Assembly: GCA_030431985.1 (NCBI GenBank) | Contig: JAUIIB010000002.1 | Span: forward strand, 80,124 to 144,123 | DNA length: 64,000 bases | DNA from: Gammaproteobacteria bacterium | GTDB taxonomy: Bacteria; Pseudomonadota; Gammaproteobacteria; Burkholderiales; Nitrosomonadaceae | Direction: 5' to 3' | Shown: positions 44,266 to 52,887 of the stretch, piece after piece | How the letters are laid out: every line of letters begins with the position of its first letter | How positions within the stretch are numbered: the stretch's first letter is position 1 | Notes under the pieces: generated by a model | The model's input: only the letters and a program-made list of their open reading frames with translations | The model's database searches: none | Told to the model about the DNA's origin: nothing | Program-made: the position numbers and the translations under genes

Positions 44266-44996
44266 TAATTCTTGTTAACAGAAACTACTGCCATTCTAAA
44301 ATAGTGATGACCAAGTCGCTTGAAGGTTTTAAAGACAAAAGTCGCGTCACTGATCAAACCTTTACCGCTAAACATTCACATCAGGTGTAGCATGTACGCG
44401 ATGAAATTAAACGAATTTTATTGGACAACACAAAAAAACACCTCAGGGAGCTGAGGTGTTATCAAACAACATTAGAGAGTACAACAGTTAAGTAATCAGT
44501 ATGAAGTATGAATAAATATGATTACTTCTTACAACTTTAACTGAATTTATAATTTTTCTCAAGCTTTTTGTTGTTTAGCTGATAATAGCAAATCCATAAA
44601 GTGATGTTTTTAACACTCCAGAATTTATACTGCGCTAATCCCACCGCTAAATCCAACAAAGACCAAGCTGTAACAGTACCCTTTAATGTCATAACAGAAG
44701 CATTTGAGTTGTACATTCAGGCCAGCACCACGAGCGGATTCAGGAATTTTTTTGTTCCTTTTTTCCATTGTTTGATGGTTCTCAGATTCTCCCAGGTAAT
44801 ATAAAAGAATCTAAAATTAAGTTGAAGGGTGTAACTTTTGCCTAGGAAAAAATTATAAATAACATTCTTTAAACATTCTAAATAAAATTAAAGATATACT
44901 TAATTTTACATAATATAAATTATACGCAATACAAATGACGAAAAAAATCTAGGGAGGAGTGATTTTGTCTGATTGATTCGTTCTGTATGAATATAG
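44266..44996. other. Gene-free AT-rich gap with a minus-strand terminator
   Basis: A 731-bp gap between the copC operon and the AT-rich TPR gene. It holds a clear hairpin at 44437-44460. A 67-codon plus-strand frame (44601-44804) shows no family, and short minus-strand frames are also unconvincing. It may contain decayed sequence. Confidence 0.4.
44437..44460 (-). terminator. Rho-independent terminator, minus-strand polarity
   Basis: Perfect 10-bp stem AACACCTCAG (44437-44446) and CTGAGGTGTT (44451-44460) with GGAG loop. The A-run 44432-44438 becomes a U-run in a minus-strand transcript, so it best terminates transcripts coming from the right, more than 500 nt beyond the TPR gene stop. It may also halt the copC operon from the left. 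Confidence 0.75.
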
Positions 44997-45530
44997 TTAC
45001 TTAGTACTCTCTCTAGGTAAAGCCATAACACAATGAGCTGTTGGTATATGGAATCCAGTATTTTTATCTATTGTTTTTTCATCACATGCAGCAAGTAACT
45101 CCTGCTCTGCTCTATGTATCCAATAATTTGACGAAGAATTAAGTTTCCTATCAAATATCGAAGCACGTTTAAACATGTGAATTGAGTCCTTGAATTTTTT
45201 GAGGGAGAATAATGATTGACCCCAATAAAAATATATATATGGATTATTATTTTTAAGCATTGACGCTTTTTTAAATTTCTTAATAGCTGCTTCGTACTTA
45301 GAAATTTTGTTTAAATTAATGCCCCAAGTTAAATAAACCTGATAATCATTAGGCGCTATTTCTGCTGCGCTTTCATTCATAGAAAGGGCTTTATCAAAGT
45401 CCTGAAGCTCCATATAATTAAGACTCATCATTAAATGAACAATCCCAGAATTTGCTAAACCTAGCTCAGAAATTTTATCAAAAATATTCTCAACATCTTC
45501 GACACGTTTCAACTTAGAATAAGCATCCAT
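44997..45530 (-). CDS. TPR protein, possibly the split 3' part of the upstream gene
   Basis: A 177-residue protein of about four tetratricopeptide repeats (DYQVYLTWGINLNKISKYEA and IYFYWGQSLFSLKKFKDSIH are clear units). It has no signal peptide. Base composition is much more AT-rich than the neighbours, suggesting transfer. It overlaps the anchor-domain gene by 17 bp in another frame. The frame stays open upstream of its ATG, so a frameshift in one longer anchor-TPR gene is a real alternative to two coupled genes. Confidence 0.55.
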   Translation of the reverse strand: MDAYSKLKRVEDVENIFDKISELGLANSGIVHLMMSLNYMELQDFDKALSMNESAAEIAPNDYQVYLTWGINLNKISKYEAAIKKFKKASMLKNNNPYIYFYWGQSLFSLKKFKDSIHMFKRASIFDRKLNSSSNYWIHRAEQELLAACDEKTIDKNTGFHIPTAHCVMALPRESTK

Positions 45531-46224
45531 TAGTCCTATCAGCCACGTTTGTTGAACTATGCATTAAACAATAACTGATAACGTCTTCCAGCTCTGTTAA
45601 TGCTGACTGATATTCCTTGACGTTATCTAAACGAAGATTAGAATAATCCAAAAAAGACTTCATCACTAATAAGGTAGGGTTCGTCATTTGAATTAAAGCT
45701 TTACCGCCTCGATCCTGTATCAACTTCTCTATATCTCCAGAATCAGTTGATACAGATATGCTTGGAATACTTGCATTAGAAATATTGCGCAATATAAGTG
45801 TTACTCTATTTTCCTCTAATATTACATCGCCACGTAAATAGGTAGTTCCCTTAGTTCTAAGAATATTTCGCAAATATCGCACTAGAGAAAGGTGAGTAAA
45901 ATTTGTACCAGGAATTTCAATATCAACAAACCGTATGTTAGTAATCAAATTTTTAGCATTATTAAAATAGGATTTATCCTCAAAATGAATAGTGTTGGCA
46001 AGATCTCTGGTAGTTAACTCAATCCTACGTACTTGATCTAACAGTTTTTCCGCTATAATTTCACCTGTATACCCTTTCTTAATAAGCTCATCCGGAACAT
46101 TCAGTGGCTCAAGAATAATTTCGTCTCGGGAAACTTCTATAGCTATAAATGATAAAAAAATTGCAGATAATAAGAATACAAAAAGTTTTGTAATGAAAGT
46201 GATGAATTGTTCTATTTTTGACAT
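45514..46224 (-). CDS. Membrane-anchored protein of unknown function
   Basis: A 236-residue protein with an N-terminal membrane helix (residues 10-28, FITKLFVFLLSAIFLSFIAI) and a predicted exported domain containing VDIEIPGTNFTHLSLVRYLR and YLRGDVILEENRVTLILRN. The end (NVKEYQSALTELEDVISYCL) looks like the first helices of a TPR unit, continued by the next gene in another frame. I do not recognise the family. AT-rich, probably acquired. No strong ribosome site precedes ATG 46224. Confidence 0.55.
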   Translation of the reverse strand: MSKIEQFITFITKLFVFLLSAIFLSFIAIEVSRDEIILEPLNVPDELIKKGYTGEIIAEKLLDQVRRIELTTRDLANTIHFEDKSYFNNAKNLITNIRFVDIEIPGTNFTHLSLVRYLRNILRTKGTTYLRGDVILEENRVTLILRNISNASIPSISVSTDSGDIEKLIQDRGGKALIQMTNPTLLVMKSFLDYSNLRLDNVKEYQSALTELEDVISYCLMHSSTNVADRTNGCLF

Positions 46225-46618
46225 TTAAAATTAACCAACAAATGAAATTAATCTCGACTTGACCAGAGCACATGTATTACGGCTCGTCGCTAAACCGAAA
46301 TGCAATCAAAAACCTATAACTTGATTATGAATCTATGATAACCGTGTTTTAAAGCCAATTAAAAAGTCATAGCTGCGTCCAAACCGTGTTTTGTTGAAAG
46401 TTGACAGGTGTCTTTTGGAAATCGTTGATCGTTCTGATGATTTACCGTAGCAGACGCATCCAAAATGTTTAGAATCGAGACACGCGGCTATTCTGTCCCA
46501 GTCATCACAGATCTTGATGAGTATACCCGTTAGGTATATGATAAATCTCAATTAAAGACAGTCGGTCAATGTGGAAAAACCTTAAAATATCAACTTTATA
46601 ATGCTATAACATAATAAT
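46225..46618. other. Gap with no recognised gene
   Basis: A 394-bp divergent gap between the AT-rich gene pair and the DUF2252 gene. A minus-strand frame (46333-46551) matches nothing I know. CCGTGTTTT occurs twice about 40 bp apart near 46344 and 46384. No promoter is obvious. Confidence 0.35.
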
Positions 46619-47992
46619 ATGACGCTAATCGAAGGTTCGAATATTCAGGAACATAATTGTCAGGCGGATTTCCAGGATTTTGCCCGGCGCTACGCCAGTG
46701 GGCGGATTTATATTCATCCTACCCTGCTGCCCGGAGAACAAAGAAGAATATACATACGCGACACGCTTCGGGAGGACCACGAAGCGCGTATCCAGAATAA
46801 ACCTGAAGAAGCGTCGCATAAATTCGACAAGCTGGCGACTTCCTTGTTTAAGTTTTTCAGGGGTACCGCTTTATTGTATTACCGGGATCAAGCAGGATGT
46901 GATGCTGGGATGCCGGTTGTGTTTACTATCGGTGATGTACATCCAGAGAATTTTGGCGTTATGCCCAATGAAAACAACGCGCCTTTCTTTGGAGTTAATG
47001 ATTTTGATGAGGCCTATTTTGCGCCTTTTACCTATGATGTAAAACGAGGCGCTACCGGCTTTTATATTGCAACTGTTGAAAATAAATTTTCAAAAAAGCA
47101 TGCCAAAAAAGTAGTCAGATGTTTTGTCAACGGGTATCTCGAGGGATTACAGTCTTTTGCCAAGGATGACAGAGAGCGTTGGCATCAGTTTCGTCTGGAC
47201 AACAGCCCCGGTATGATTAAGGAGCTCATTAAAGAAGCCAAGACGGCACGCGGCACATTTCTGAAAGAGAAAATCGATATCGAAAAAGAACGGTTTAGAA
47301 ATTCTGACGAGGTCGTGCCCTATTCCAAGTATCTTAAAGACTTTCAAAAAGTAATTAACACGTATGTTAAAGATAACGCGTTAGAAGTGAATCGGGCTAA
47401 AAAAGACTTTTTTGAAATAAAAGATGTCGCTATAAAGAAAAACAGCGGCACGGCCAGTCTGGGTCTCGATCGTTATTGGATACTGATCAACGGGCCGACC
47501 GACCAAAAAGACGACAGTATTATTTTGGAAATGAAGCAGGCCAGAACTTCTGCGCTTATCGGACTGGTTGGAAAAACTAAACAGGACGAAGGAGACACTG
47601 ACAAAGCGGATCGCATTGTAAATGCCCATAACGTACACCTGGTTGGTGGCGACCGTTTCTATGGATATGCAAAATACGCAAACAAGAGCTACTTGATTAG
47701 AGAACGCAGTCCTTTCAAACATGAAATGGATCTGGAAGACCTTGATAAAAAAGGCATGACAAAGTATGCAGAAATTTGCGGCCAAACCTTAGCGCAAACG
47801 CATGCACGATCTGACGAGGATGCCGGCGTTCCCAACCATAAAGCTGAAAACCAAATCCTGGAATCTATTAATCCTAAACTGTTTGTTGACGATATCGTAC
47901 GCTTTGCACGAGCTTCTTTTAAGCGTATTAAACAGGATTATCATTTTTTCAAGAAGGATCATAAGCTTGGTGCATTTGATTTTAGGAAATAG
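46619..47992 (+). CDS. DUF2252 family protein (kinase-like fold)
   Basis: A 457-residue protein covering the whole DUF2252 domain. The signature TIGDVHPENFGVMPNENNAP near 103-122 and FGVNDFDEAYFAPFTYDVKR near 122-142 resemble the catalytic loop and DFD-type metal site of kinase/aminoglycoside phosphotransferase folds. VHLVGGDRFYGYAKYANKSY and CGQTLAQTHARSD follow, the usual C-terminal blocks. The substrate is unknown. The start is ATG 46619, only weakly supported by a ribosome site. It stands alone between two gene-free gaps. Confidence 0.8.
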   Translation: MTLIEGSNIQEHNCQADFQDFARRYASGRIYIHPTLLPGEQRRIYIRDTLREDHEARIQNKPEEASHKFDKLATSLFKFFRGTALLYYRDQAGCDAGMPVVFTIGDVHPENFGVMPNENNAPFFGVNDFDEAYFAPFTYDVKRGATGFYIATVENKFSKKHAKKVVRCFVNGYLEGLQSFAKDDRERWHQFRLDNSPGMIKELIKEAKTARGTFLKEKIDIEKERFRNSDEVVPYSKYLKDFQKVINTYVKDNALEVNRAKKDFFEIKDVAIKKNSGTASLGLDRYWILINGPTDQKDDSIILEMKQARTSALIGLVGKTKQDEGDTDKADRIVNAHNVHLVGGDRFYGYAKYANKSYLIRERSPFKHEMDLEDLDKKGMTKYAEICGQTLAQTHARSDEDAGVPNHKAENQILESINPKLFVDDIVRFARASFKRIKQDYHFFKKDHKLGAFDFRK

Positions 47993-48559
47993 AAACTGCG
48001 GAGCAAAGCTGTTTTGGCCAGACAGACGTTGTCAGTAAAAATTTTGTAATCCTCATATGGTTTTTCCCATTACGCCTCTGCTGATGATAGTCGATAGTCA
48101 GAAAACTTGACTTGCTGGGTGCAGAAAAGGTAATGGGTATAACCACCGTAAGTAAAATAATTATATCTACAGCAATTTTTTCATCTACAATTTAATTTAA
48201 CCACATTAAGTATACGTTTTATATTATTGATAATAAATAATTAATATTTTTATTTAAAGTTAAATTTTAAATATTTAGTATAATATGCTGATAAATAATA
48301 TTATTTCATATATAAAAACAACAATATATTAATATATAACATTAAATAATATTTATAATATATTGTTTATAAAAATAATTAATCTACATATAATTTTCAT
48401 GTGAACCTTATACTCTTCTCGTTGTACTTTGCAGTAATCCATAATTAAAACAACTGTAAAAACTTCTTTAATTCAATACTTATTTATTGAAAGAAGTGGT
48501 TATATTGTGTGTGCACACAGTGATTTGACCATTGTTTTCAAGCCTGGATGGAGAAGCGT
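47993..48559. other. Gene-free gap with extremely AT-rich core
   Basis: A 567-bp gap. The left part has an imperfect inverted repeat (48066-48137). From about 48180 to 48410 the sequence is almost pure A and T (runs of TAATATA, TTTATA). The right part has a 12-bp palindrome TGTGTGCACACA (48508-48519), 40 bp before the HD-GYP start. Nothing coding is seen. Confidence 0.5.
48066..48137. repeat. Imperfect inverted repeat, stem about 16 bp
   Basis: CCCATTACGCCTCTGC (48066-48081) pairs with GCAGAAAAGGTAATGGG (48121-48137): the outer 8 bp (CCCATTAC/GTAATGGG) and the inner GCAGA/TCTGC match, with a bulge between. It could be an RNA hairpin after the DUF2252 gene or the ends of a tiny decayed element. 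Confidence 0.4.
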
Positions 48560-49156
48560 ATGCAGCAATACCAACAGAACGGCAAAAATGACTTTGATCA
48601 TATCAATGGAATTTATCAATTTACGGCAGGCATTATTGAAGCGCGGTATCCGGATCTGGCCGAACATTTATTTCGTACTAAAGAACGCGCCATCCTATTT
48701 GGGCAGTATGCCGCGTTAACGGAAGAAGAAACATCAATTTTGTCGATTGGCGCCGGTATCCACGATATCGGAAAACTCTCTATCAGTGATTATATTCTGA
48801 ATAAACCTGCGAGACTGACTGCAGTTGAATATTCCCAGGTACAAAAACATGTTGATTTTGGCGTGCAATTTCTAAAACCGTTAAATCTGGACCCGAGGAT
48901 TGATGAAATAGTTTTATTTCATCATGAAAATCAGGATGGCAGCGGATATCCGAATGGACTAAAAAGTAATGAAATACCGTTTCTTGCGCGTATGGTTAGA
49001 ATTATGGATACATTCGATGCGTTAACTGAAGACAGACCTTATCATAAAGGCGTCAGCCATTCCGAAGCTGTCGGCGTATTACGCCGTGAATCCCGATTTT
49101 ACGATCCAGAGTTGCTTGAATGTTTTTTCGATATGATAAATGACGTTAATATATAA
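48560..49156 (+). CDS. Stand-alone HD-GYP domain protein
   Basis: A 198-residue protein made almost only of an HD-GYP phosphodiesterase domain: GAGIHDIGKLSISDYILNKP (HD metal residues), VLFHHENQDGSGYPNGL (HHE and GYP signature) and ARMVRIMDTFDALTEDRPY. Such domains hydrolyse cyclic di-GMP. There is no receiver or sensor domain. ATG 48548 also opens the frame, but GGAG sits 6 nt before ATG 48560. motAB follow after 318 bp, so control of motility through c-di-GMP is a reasonable inference. Confidence 0.82.
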   Translation: MQQYQQNGKNDFDHINGIYQFTAGIIEARYPDLAEHLFRTKERAILFGQYAALTEEETSILSIGAGIHDIGKLSISDYILNKPARLTAVEYSQVQKHVDFGVQFLKPLNLDPRIDEIVLFHHENQDGSGYPNGLKSNEIPFLARMVRIMDTFDALTEDRPYHKGVSHSEAVGVLRRESRFYDPELLECFFDMINDVNI

Positions 49157-49474
49157 AACGATCAAAATATGCAGCACAGTTACTTTAAATCGATTAAATT
49201 CTGCAAGGTTTTTCTTTAAATATCAGAGGACTCTCCCCTCTCAATCGCATTAAAATCATGTCAGCTTCCCGCGTAACTTTCTGGCTGCTGTTAAAGCATC
49301 TCGCTTAACCGCAGACCGCATGGTTATTTAATATTTTCACCTGCCACGACATTCCCCTAGGAAATACGGGCTAAATGCGTGCTTTCTTGCTTCTTTATAT
49401 AACCGTGAAAAATGTTAATTTTTGCAGAAGTTCTGATCTTCTGGCCAATCTACTTACGTCCAAGGATTCTCTGC
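49157..49474. other. Gap upstream of motA
   Basis: 318 bp without a gene. I looked for a sigma28 motility promoter (TAAA-N15-GCCGATAA) and found no convincing match. A short AGAGG/CCTCT hairpin lies near 49225. The motA promoter is therefore unassigned. Confidence 0.35.
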
Positions 49475-50332
49475 ATGTTAGTTATTGTCGGTTACATCAT
49501 TATTTTAATATCCGTTTTTGGTGGCTTTGCACTTGCCGGTGGGCATATGGGTTCACTGTGGCAACCTGTGGAAGTGCTGATGATTGGCGGCGGCGCAATC
49601 GGTGCATTTGTCGTTAGTAATTCCGGCAAAGCATTAAAGGCAACGCTTAAAAGCCTACCTACCGTTTTTAAAGGCAGCAAATACACCAAGGCCGTTTACA
49701 TGGAGCTGATGACGCTGCTCTATGAAATCCTAGGAAAAATACGCAAGGAAGGACTGATGTCGATTGAAGCGGATGTTGACGATCCGCAAAACAGTCCGAT
49801 CTTTACAAAGTATCCGGCTATATTAGGCGATCACCACGTTGTCGAATTTATCACTGATTATCTGCGTCTGATGGTGGGCGGCAACTTGAATGCACTGGAG
49901 ATTGAGAATCTGATGGACAGTGAGCTCGAAACCCACCACCAGGAAGGTGAAGTGCCGATTCATTGTATCGCAAAACTGGGGGACGGCTTACCCGCGTTCG
50001 GGATTATCGCTGCCGTGATGGGTGTGGTTCATACCATGGAATCTGTACACCTGCCTCCAAGTGAGTTGGGAATATTGATTGCAGCCGCGCTGGTTGGTAC
50101 GTTTCTGGGTATCTTGTTGGCTTACGGTTTTGTGACCCCGCTTTCTGCAAAGCTTGAACACCAGCTCCATGAATCCAGCAAACTGCTCGAATGCATCAAA
50201 ATTACCTTACTCGCGAATCTAAACGGCTACTCACCTGTTCTGGCCGTAGAATTCGGTAGAAAAGTATTATTCACCACTGAAAGACCTTCATTCATGGAAT
50301 TGGAGGAACATGTGAAGAAAAGCAAAGAATAA
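49475..50332 (+). CDS. motA: Flagellar stator protein MotA
   Basis: A 285-residue inner-membrane proton-channel subunit that drives flagellar rotation. The N-terminus MLVIVGYIIILISVFGGFAL matches MotA starts. GSLWQPVEVLMIGGGAIGAF follows, then the cytoplasmic loop with LYEILGKIRKEGLMSIEADV containing the charged residues that contact FliG. Helices 3 and 4 include KLGDGLPAFGIIAAVMGVVH, with the conserved proline. AAGGA lies 8 nt before ATG 49475; the longer frame to 49412 is ignored. motB follows after 45 bp. Confidence 0.94.
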   Translation: MLVIVGYIIILISVFGGFALAGGHMGSLWQPVEVLMIGGGAIGAFVVSNSGKALKATLKSLPTVFKGSKYTKAVYMELMTLLYEILGKIRKEGLMSIEADVDDPQNSPIFTKYPAILGDHHVVEFITDYLRLMVGGNLNALEIENLMDSELETHHQEGEVPIHCIAKLGDGLPAFGIIAAVMGVVHTMESVHLPPSELGILIAAALVGTFLGILLAYGFVTPLSAKLEHQLHESSKLLECIKITLLANLNGYSPVLAVEFGRKVLFTTERPSFMELEEHVKKSKE

Positions 50333-50377
50333 TCCGCACATTGACGGCAAATGTAGTTGTTATTTACGAGGTAATGT

Positions 50378-51313
50378 ATGGTTGATGATCTATCCCAGCG
50401 TCCTATTGTCATCAAACGCATCAAAAAAGTTGCAGGCGGGCATCATGGTGGTGCATGGAAAATTGCTTACGCCGATTTTGTGACGGCTATGATGGCTTTC
50501 TTTTTGTTAATGTGGCTGCTGGGATCTGCTTCACAGGGCACTTTAGAAGGTATTGCTGAATATTTTCAAACACCATTGAAAATTGCGCTAATGGGTGGAG
50601 ATGGCGCCGGTGATGCCACCAGTATCATCAAAGGCGGCGGAACGGATTTAACCCGTAACGCTGGTCAGGTTAATAAAGGTATGCCGGACGCTAACCAAAA
50701 AGCACTTGATCTTGAGGCTGCGGAAGCCGAACGTGAACGCCTGGAGCTGCAACGTCTTAGCCAGCTTAAACTCAAAATTGAGAAAGCGATTGATTCAAAT
50801 CCGACACTGAAGAAATTCAAAAATCAGTTGTTACTCGATATTACTTCGGAAGGCTTGCGGATACAGATTGTAGACGAACAGAACCGGCCGATGTTTGCCA
50901 GCGGCAGCGCCGAACTTCAGCCATACACCAAAATCATTCTTCATGAAATCGGAAAAATGCTAAATGACGTACCTAATAAAGTCAGTCTTTCCGGTCATAC
51001 CGACGCCACCCCTTTTCCCTCGGGCGATAAAGGCTATAGCAACTGGGAGTTATCGACAGACCGAGCCAATGCTTCCAGAAGAGAATTAATTACCGGCGGC
51101 ATGGACCCTGACAAAATGTTGCGTGTTGTGGGGTTATCTTCAGCGGTGTTGTTTGATAAAGATGATGCGTTTAATCCGGTAAACCGCCGCATCAGCATTA
51201 TTGTCATGAATGAAAAAACTGAAAACTCAATTACGGAAGAAAAGGAAACCTTTCAGGTTGATATCATAGAGCCCATTAATATTAGACCGGAAATTCAGAA
51301 ACCCACAAATTAA
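50378..51313 (+). CDS. motB: Flagellar stator protein MotB
   Basis: A 311-residue protein. The single membrane helix WKIAYADFVTAMMAFFLLMW (residues about 27-46) contains the proton-carrying aspartate. A linker follows, then an OmpA-like peptidoglycan-binding domain (about 175-290) with KVSLSGHTDATPF and YSNWELSTDRANASRRELI. It anchors the stator to the wall. It forms a two-gene unit with motA. No other flagellar gene is in the window. Confidence 0.95.
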   Translation: MVDDLSQRPIVIKRIKKVAGGHHGGAWKIAYADFVTAMMAFFLLMWLLGSASQGTLEGIAEYFQTPLKIALMGGDGAGDATSIIKGGGTDLTRNAGQVNKGMPDANQKALDLEAAEAERERLELQRLSQLKLKIEKAIDSNPTLKKFKNQLLLDITSEGLRIQIVDEQNRPMFASGSAELQPYTKIILHEIGKMLNDVPNKVSLSGHTDATPFPSGDKGYSNWELSTDRANASRRELITGGMDPDKMLRVVGLSSAVLFDKDDAFNPVNRRISIIVMNEKTENSITEEKETFQVDIIEPINIRPEIQKPTN

Positions 51314-51338
51314 TTTAATGCGTATTATTTAATTCATC

Positions 51339-52220
51339 GTGTTAGCTTGCCAAACCACAAAATTGAACAATCCTGTACGCACCGTAACTGCGTTGCTTGC
51401 TCAGGTTATTGCGTTTGTGGTTGTCGCCGCGTTTATAGCTGTTGTTTCTCTTTCACTGACGCTACTGGAATGGGCGTTATTACAGGGTATTTTGGCAGCA
51501 ATAGCCAGTTACATTATGAGAATGCCGACGTGGTGGATTCCGATACAGCTTTGTTTCATGCCTGCAATTGCTGCGACCCTTGCTATCGGATTGTCCCCGG
51601 TATGGTTTGGTTGCAGCTTTTGCTTACTTGCCCTGATTTATGGCAAAACATACCAAACACAGGTGCCTTTATACCTTTCGAGTACTGCCGTTACGCAGGC
51701 ATTAAATGCACATTTGCCGCAACAAAGTAATTTTAATTTCATCGATCTGGGTTGCGGGTGCGGCGGGCTGCTCCACTCACTTGCGAAAAATAATCCTCAG
51801 GGTAGTTTTTACGGCATTGAGGCCGCGCCATTACCGTTTTTCATCAGTAAGATCAGGCACAGGCTGCTGAGATCGAATTGCAACATACGCTGGGGTGATT
51901 TATGGAAACAGGATCTTGGACAGTATGACATCGTTTATGCTTATTTATCTCCCGTGCCGATGCAGGCATTATGGGAAAAAGCGCAGCGCGAAATGCGTCC
52001 GGGCAGCTTATTTATCAGCAATACGTTTATTGTCCCAGACGTTAAGCCGGACGAAACCGTTACAGTGAACGACTTTTCCCACTCCGCGTTATATGTCTGG
52101 CGTATCCAGCACCAACATAAGAAAGCAACTTGCACGCTTCCTACGCCGCAAGATTCGGATCGAACGAGTCAATCAGTTGTGTGTTTAACCAAAAACGAAC
52201 AAAATTTAACGCAGTGTTAA
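51339..52220 (+). CDS. Membrane-linked class I SAM methyltransferase-like protein
   Basis: A 293-residue protein with three to four N-terminal membrane helices (about 15-100) and a C-terminal Rossmann domain. The SAM motif is NFIDLGCGCGGLLHSL near 128-143, and GIEAAPLPFF gives the acidic motif II residue. Other expected blocks are partly preserved (YDIVYAYLSP). The methyl acceptor is unknown. Translation would begin at GTG 51339, 26 bp after motB. It may be cotranscribed with motAB without functional link. Confidence 0.7.
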   Translation: MLACQTTKLNNPVRTVTALLAQVIAFVVVAAFIAVVSLSLTLLEWALLQGILAAIASYIMRMPTWWIPIQLCFMPAIAATLAIGLSPVWFGCSFCLLALIYGKTYQTQVPLYLSSTAVTQALNAHLPQQSNFNFIDLGCGCGGLLHSLAKNNPQGSFYGIEAAPLPFFISKIRHRLLRSNCNIRWGDLWKQDLGQYDIVYAYLSPVPMQALWEKAQREMRPGSLFISNTFIVPDVKPDETVTVNDFSHSALYVWRIQHQHKKATCTLPTPQDSDRTSQSVVCLTKNEQNLTQC

Positions 52221-52312
52221 GTCACCCGTAGCATATCAGTGGGACATAACGTGGGACTGATCTTTTACTAATAAAAAATTTCATTTATAGCAGTGTTCAG
52301 CCCCATCTTTAT

Positions 52313-52765
52313 TTACTTTTCTTGTTCGACATGTGCCAAATATTTACCATTCATCGTCATGAGAACGCGATCTTCACCCTTGCTTCCTTTAACTTTGTCG
52401 ATGGTAAATGTAAAGTCAATTGCCGACATAATGCCATCTCCAAATTTTTCTTGTATAACCGCCACGATAGCGTCTCCGTAGTGTCCAACAACTTCATACA
52501 CCCGATAAACTGTGGGATCTTGAAGTATGTTTGGATCAAAAGATCTCAATGGCGGTTTTTTCATTTCTGCCAGCAGTTCGTCAGTTAAACCCGGCACAAG
52601 TGATTTAATATTAATAGCTGCTTGGTCGTGTAACTGGGCCTGGCGACGAAATAACTGAGCGACATACATGTTGCAAAGACCGAGTTTGCTTGCCAGTTCA
52701 TCGTAAGACATGCCTGAACTATCTTTAGCAGCAAGTAATTTTGTTACAATTTCTTTTTTTTCCAT
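52313..52765 (-). CDS. cynS: Cyanase (cyanate hydratase)
   Basis: Decomposes cyanate with bicarbonate to ammonia and CO2. 150 residues. An N-terminal helical domain with MSYDELASKLGLCNMYVAQL precedes the catalytic C-terminal domain. The catalytic triad of the family is present: Arg and Glu in TVYRVYEVVGHYG, and Ser in DGIMSAIDFT. AGGAG lies 8 nt before ATG 52765. An FNT channel gene lies 122 bp upstream on the same strand. In an ammonia oxidiser the enzyme would turn cyanate into its energy substrate. Confidence 0.95.
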   Translation of the reverse strand: MEKKEIVTKLLAAKDSSGMSYDELASKLGLCNMYVAQLFRRQAQLHDQAAINIKSLVPGLTDELLAEMKKPPLRSFDPNILQDPTVYRVYEVVGHYGDAIVAVIQEKFGDGIMSAIDFTFTIDKVKGSKGEDRVLMTMNGKYLAHVEQEK

Positions 52766-52853
52766 TGCTTTGTCTCCTTTTAAGTTGGACTTTTCACACG
52801 AGAAGTTGATTCTGAAACTATCTTTGGGTAGACACTTCTTCTTAGATAAAGAA

Positions 52854-52877
52854 TTGATATAAATATATTCATATCAA
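52854..52877. repeat. Inverted repeat between FNT gene and cynS
   Basis: TTGATAT (52854-52860) and ATATCAA (52871-52877) with a 10-nt AT spacer, just after the FNT gene stop. It could be an operator for cynS or a weak processing hairpin. Confidence 0.3.
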
Positions 52878-52887
52878 CCTAAGGTCT

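Noticed and set aside
44601..44804. 67-codon plus-strand frame in the 44.3-45.0 kb gap
   Set aside because: No family resemblance, no ribosome site, ordinary for AT-rich noncoding DNA.
46333..46551. 72-codon minus-strand frame
   Set aside because: Cys-rich composition but no known pattern or start signal; not enough to call a gene.
49157..49474. Sigma28 flagellar promoter for motA
   Set aside because: TAAA elements exist but none has GCCGATAA-like sequence at 15 bp.
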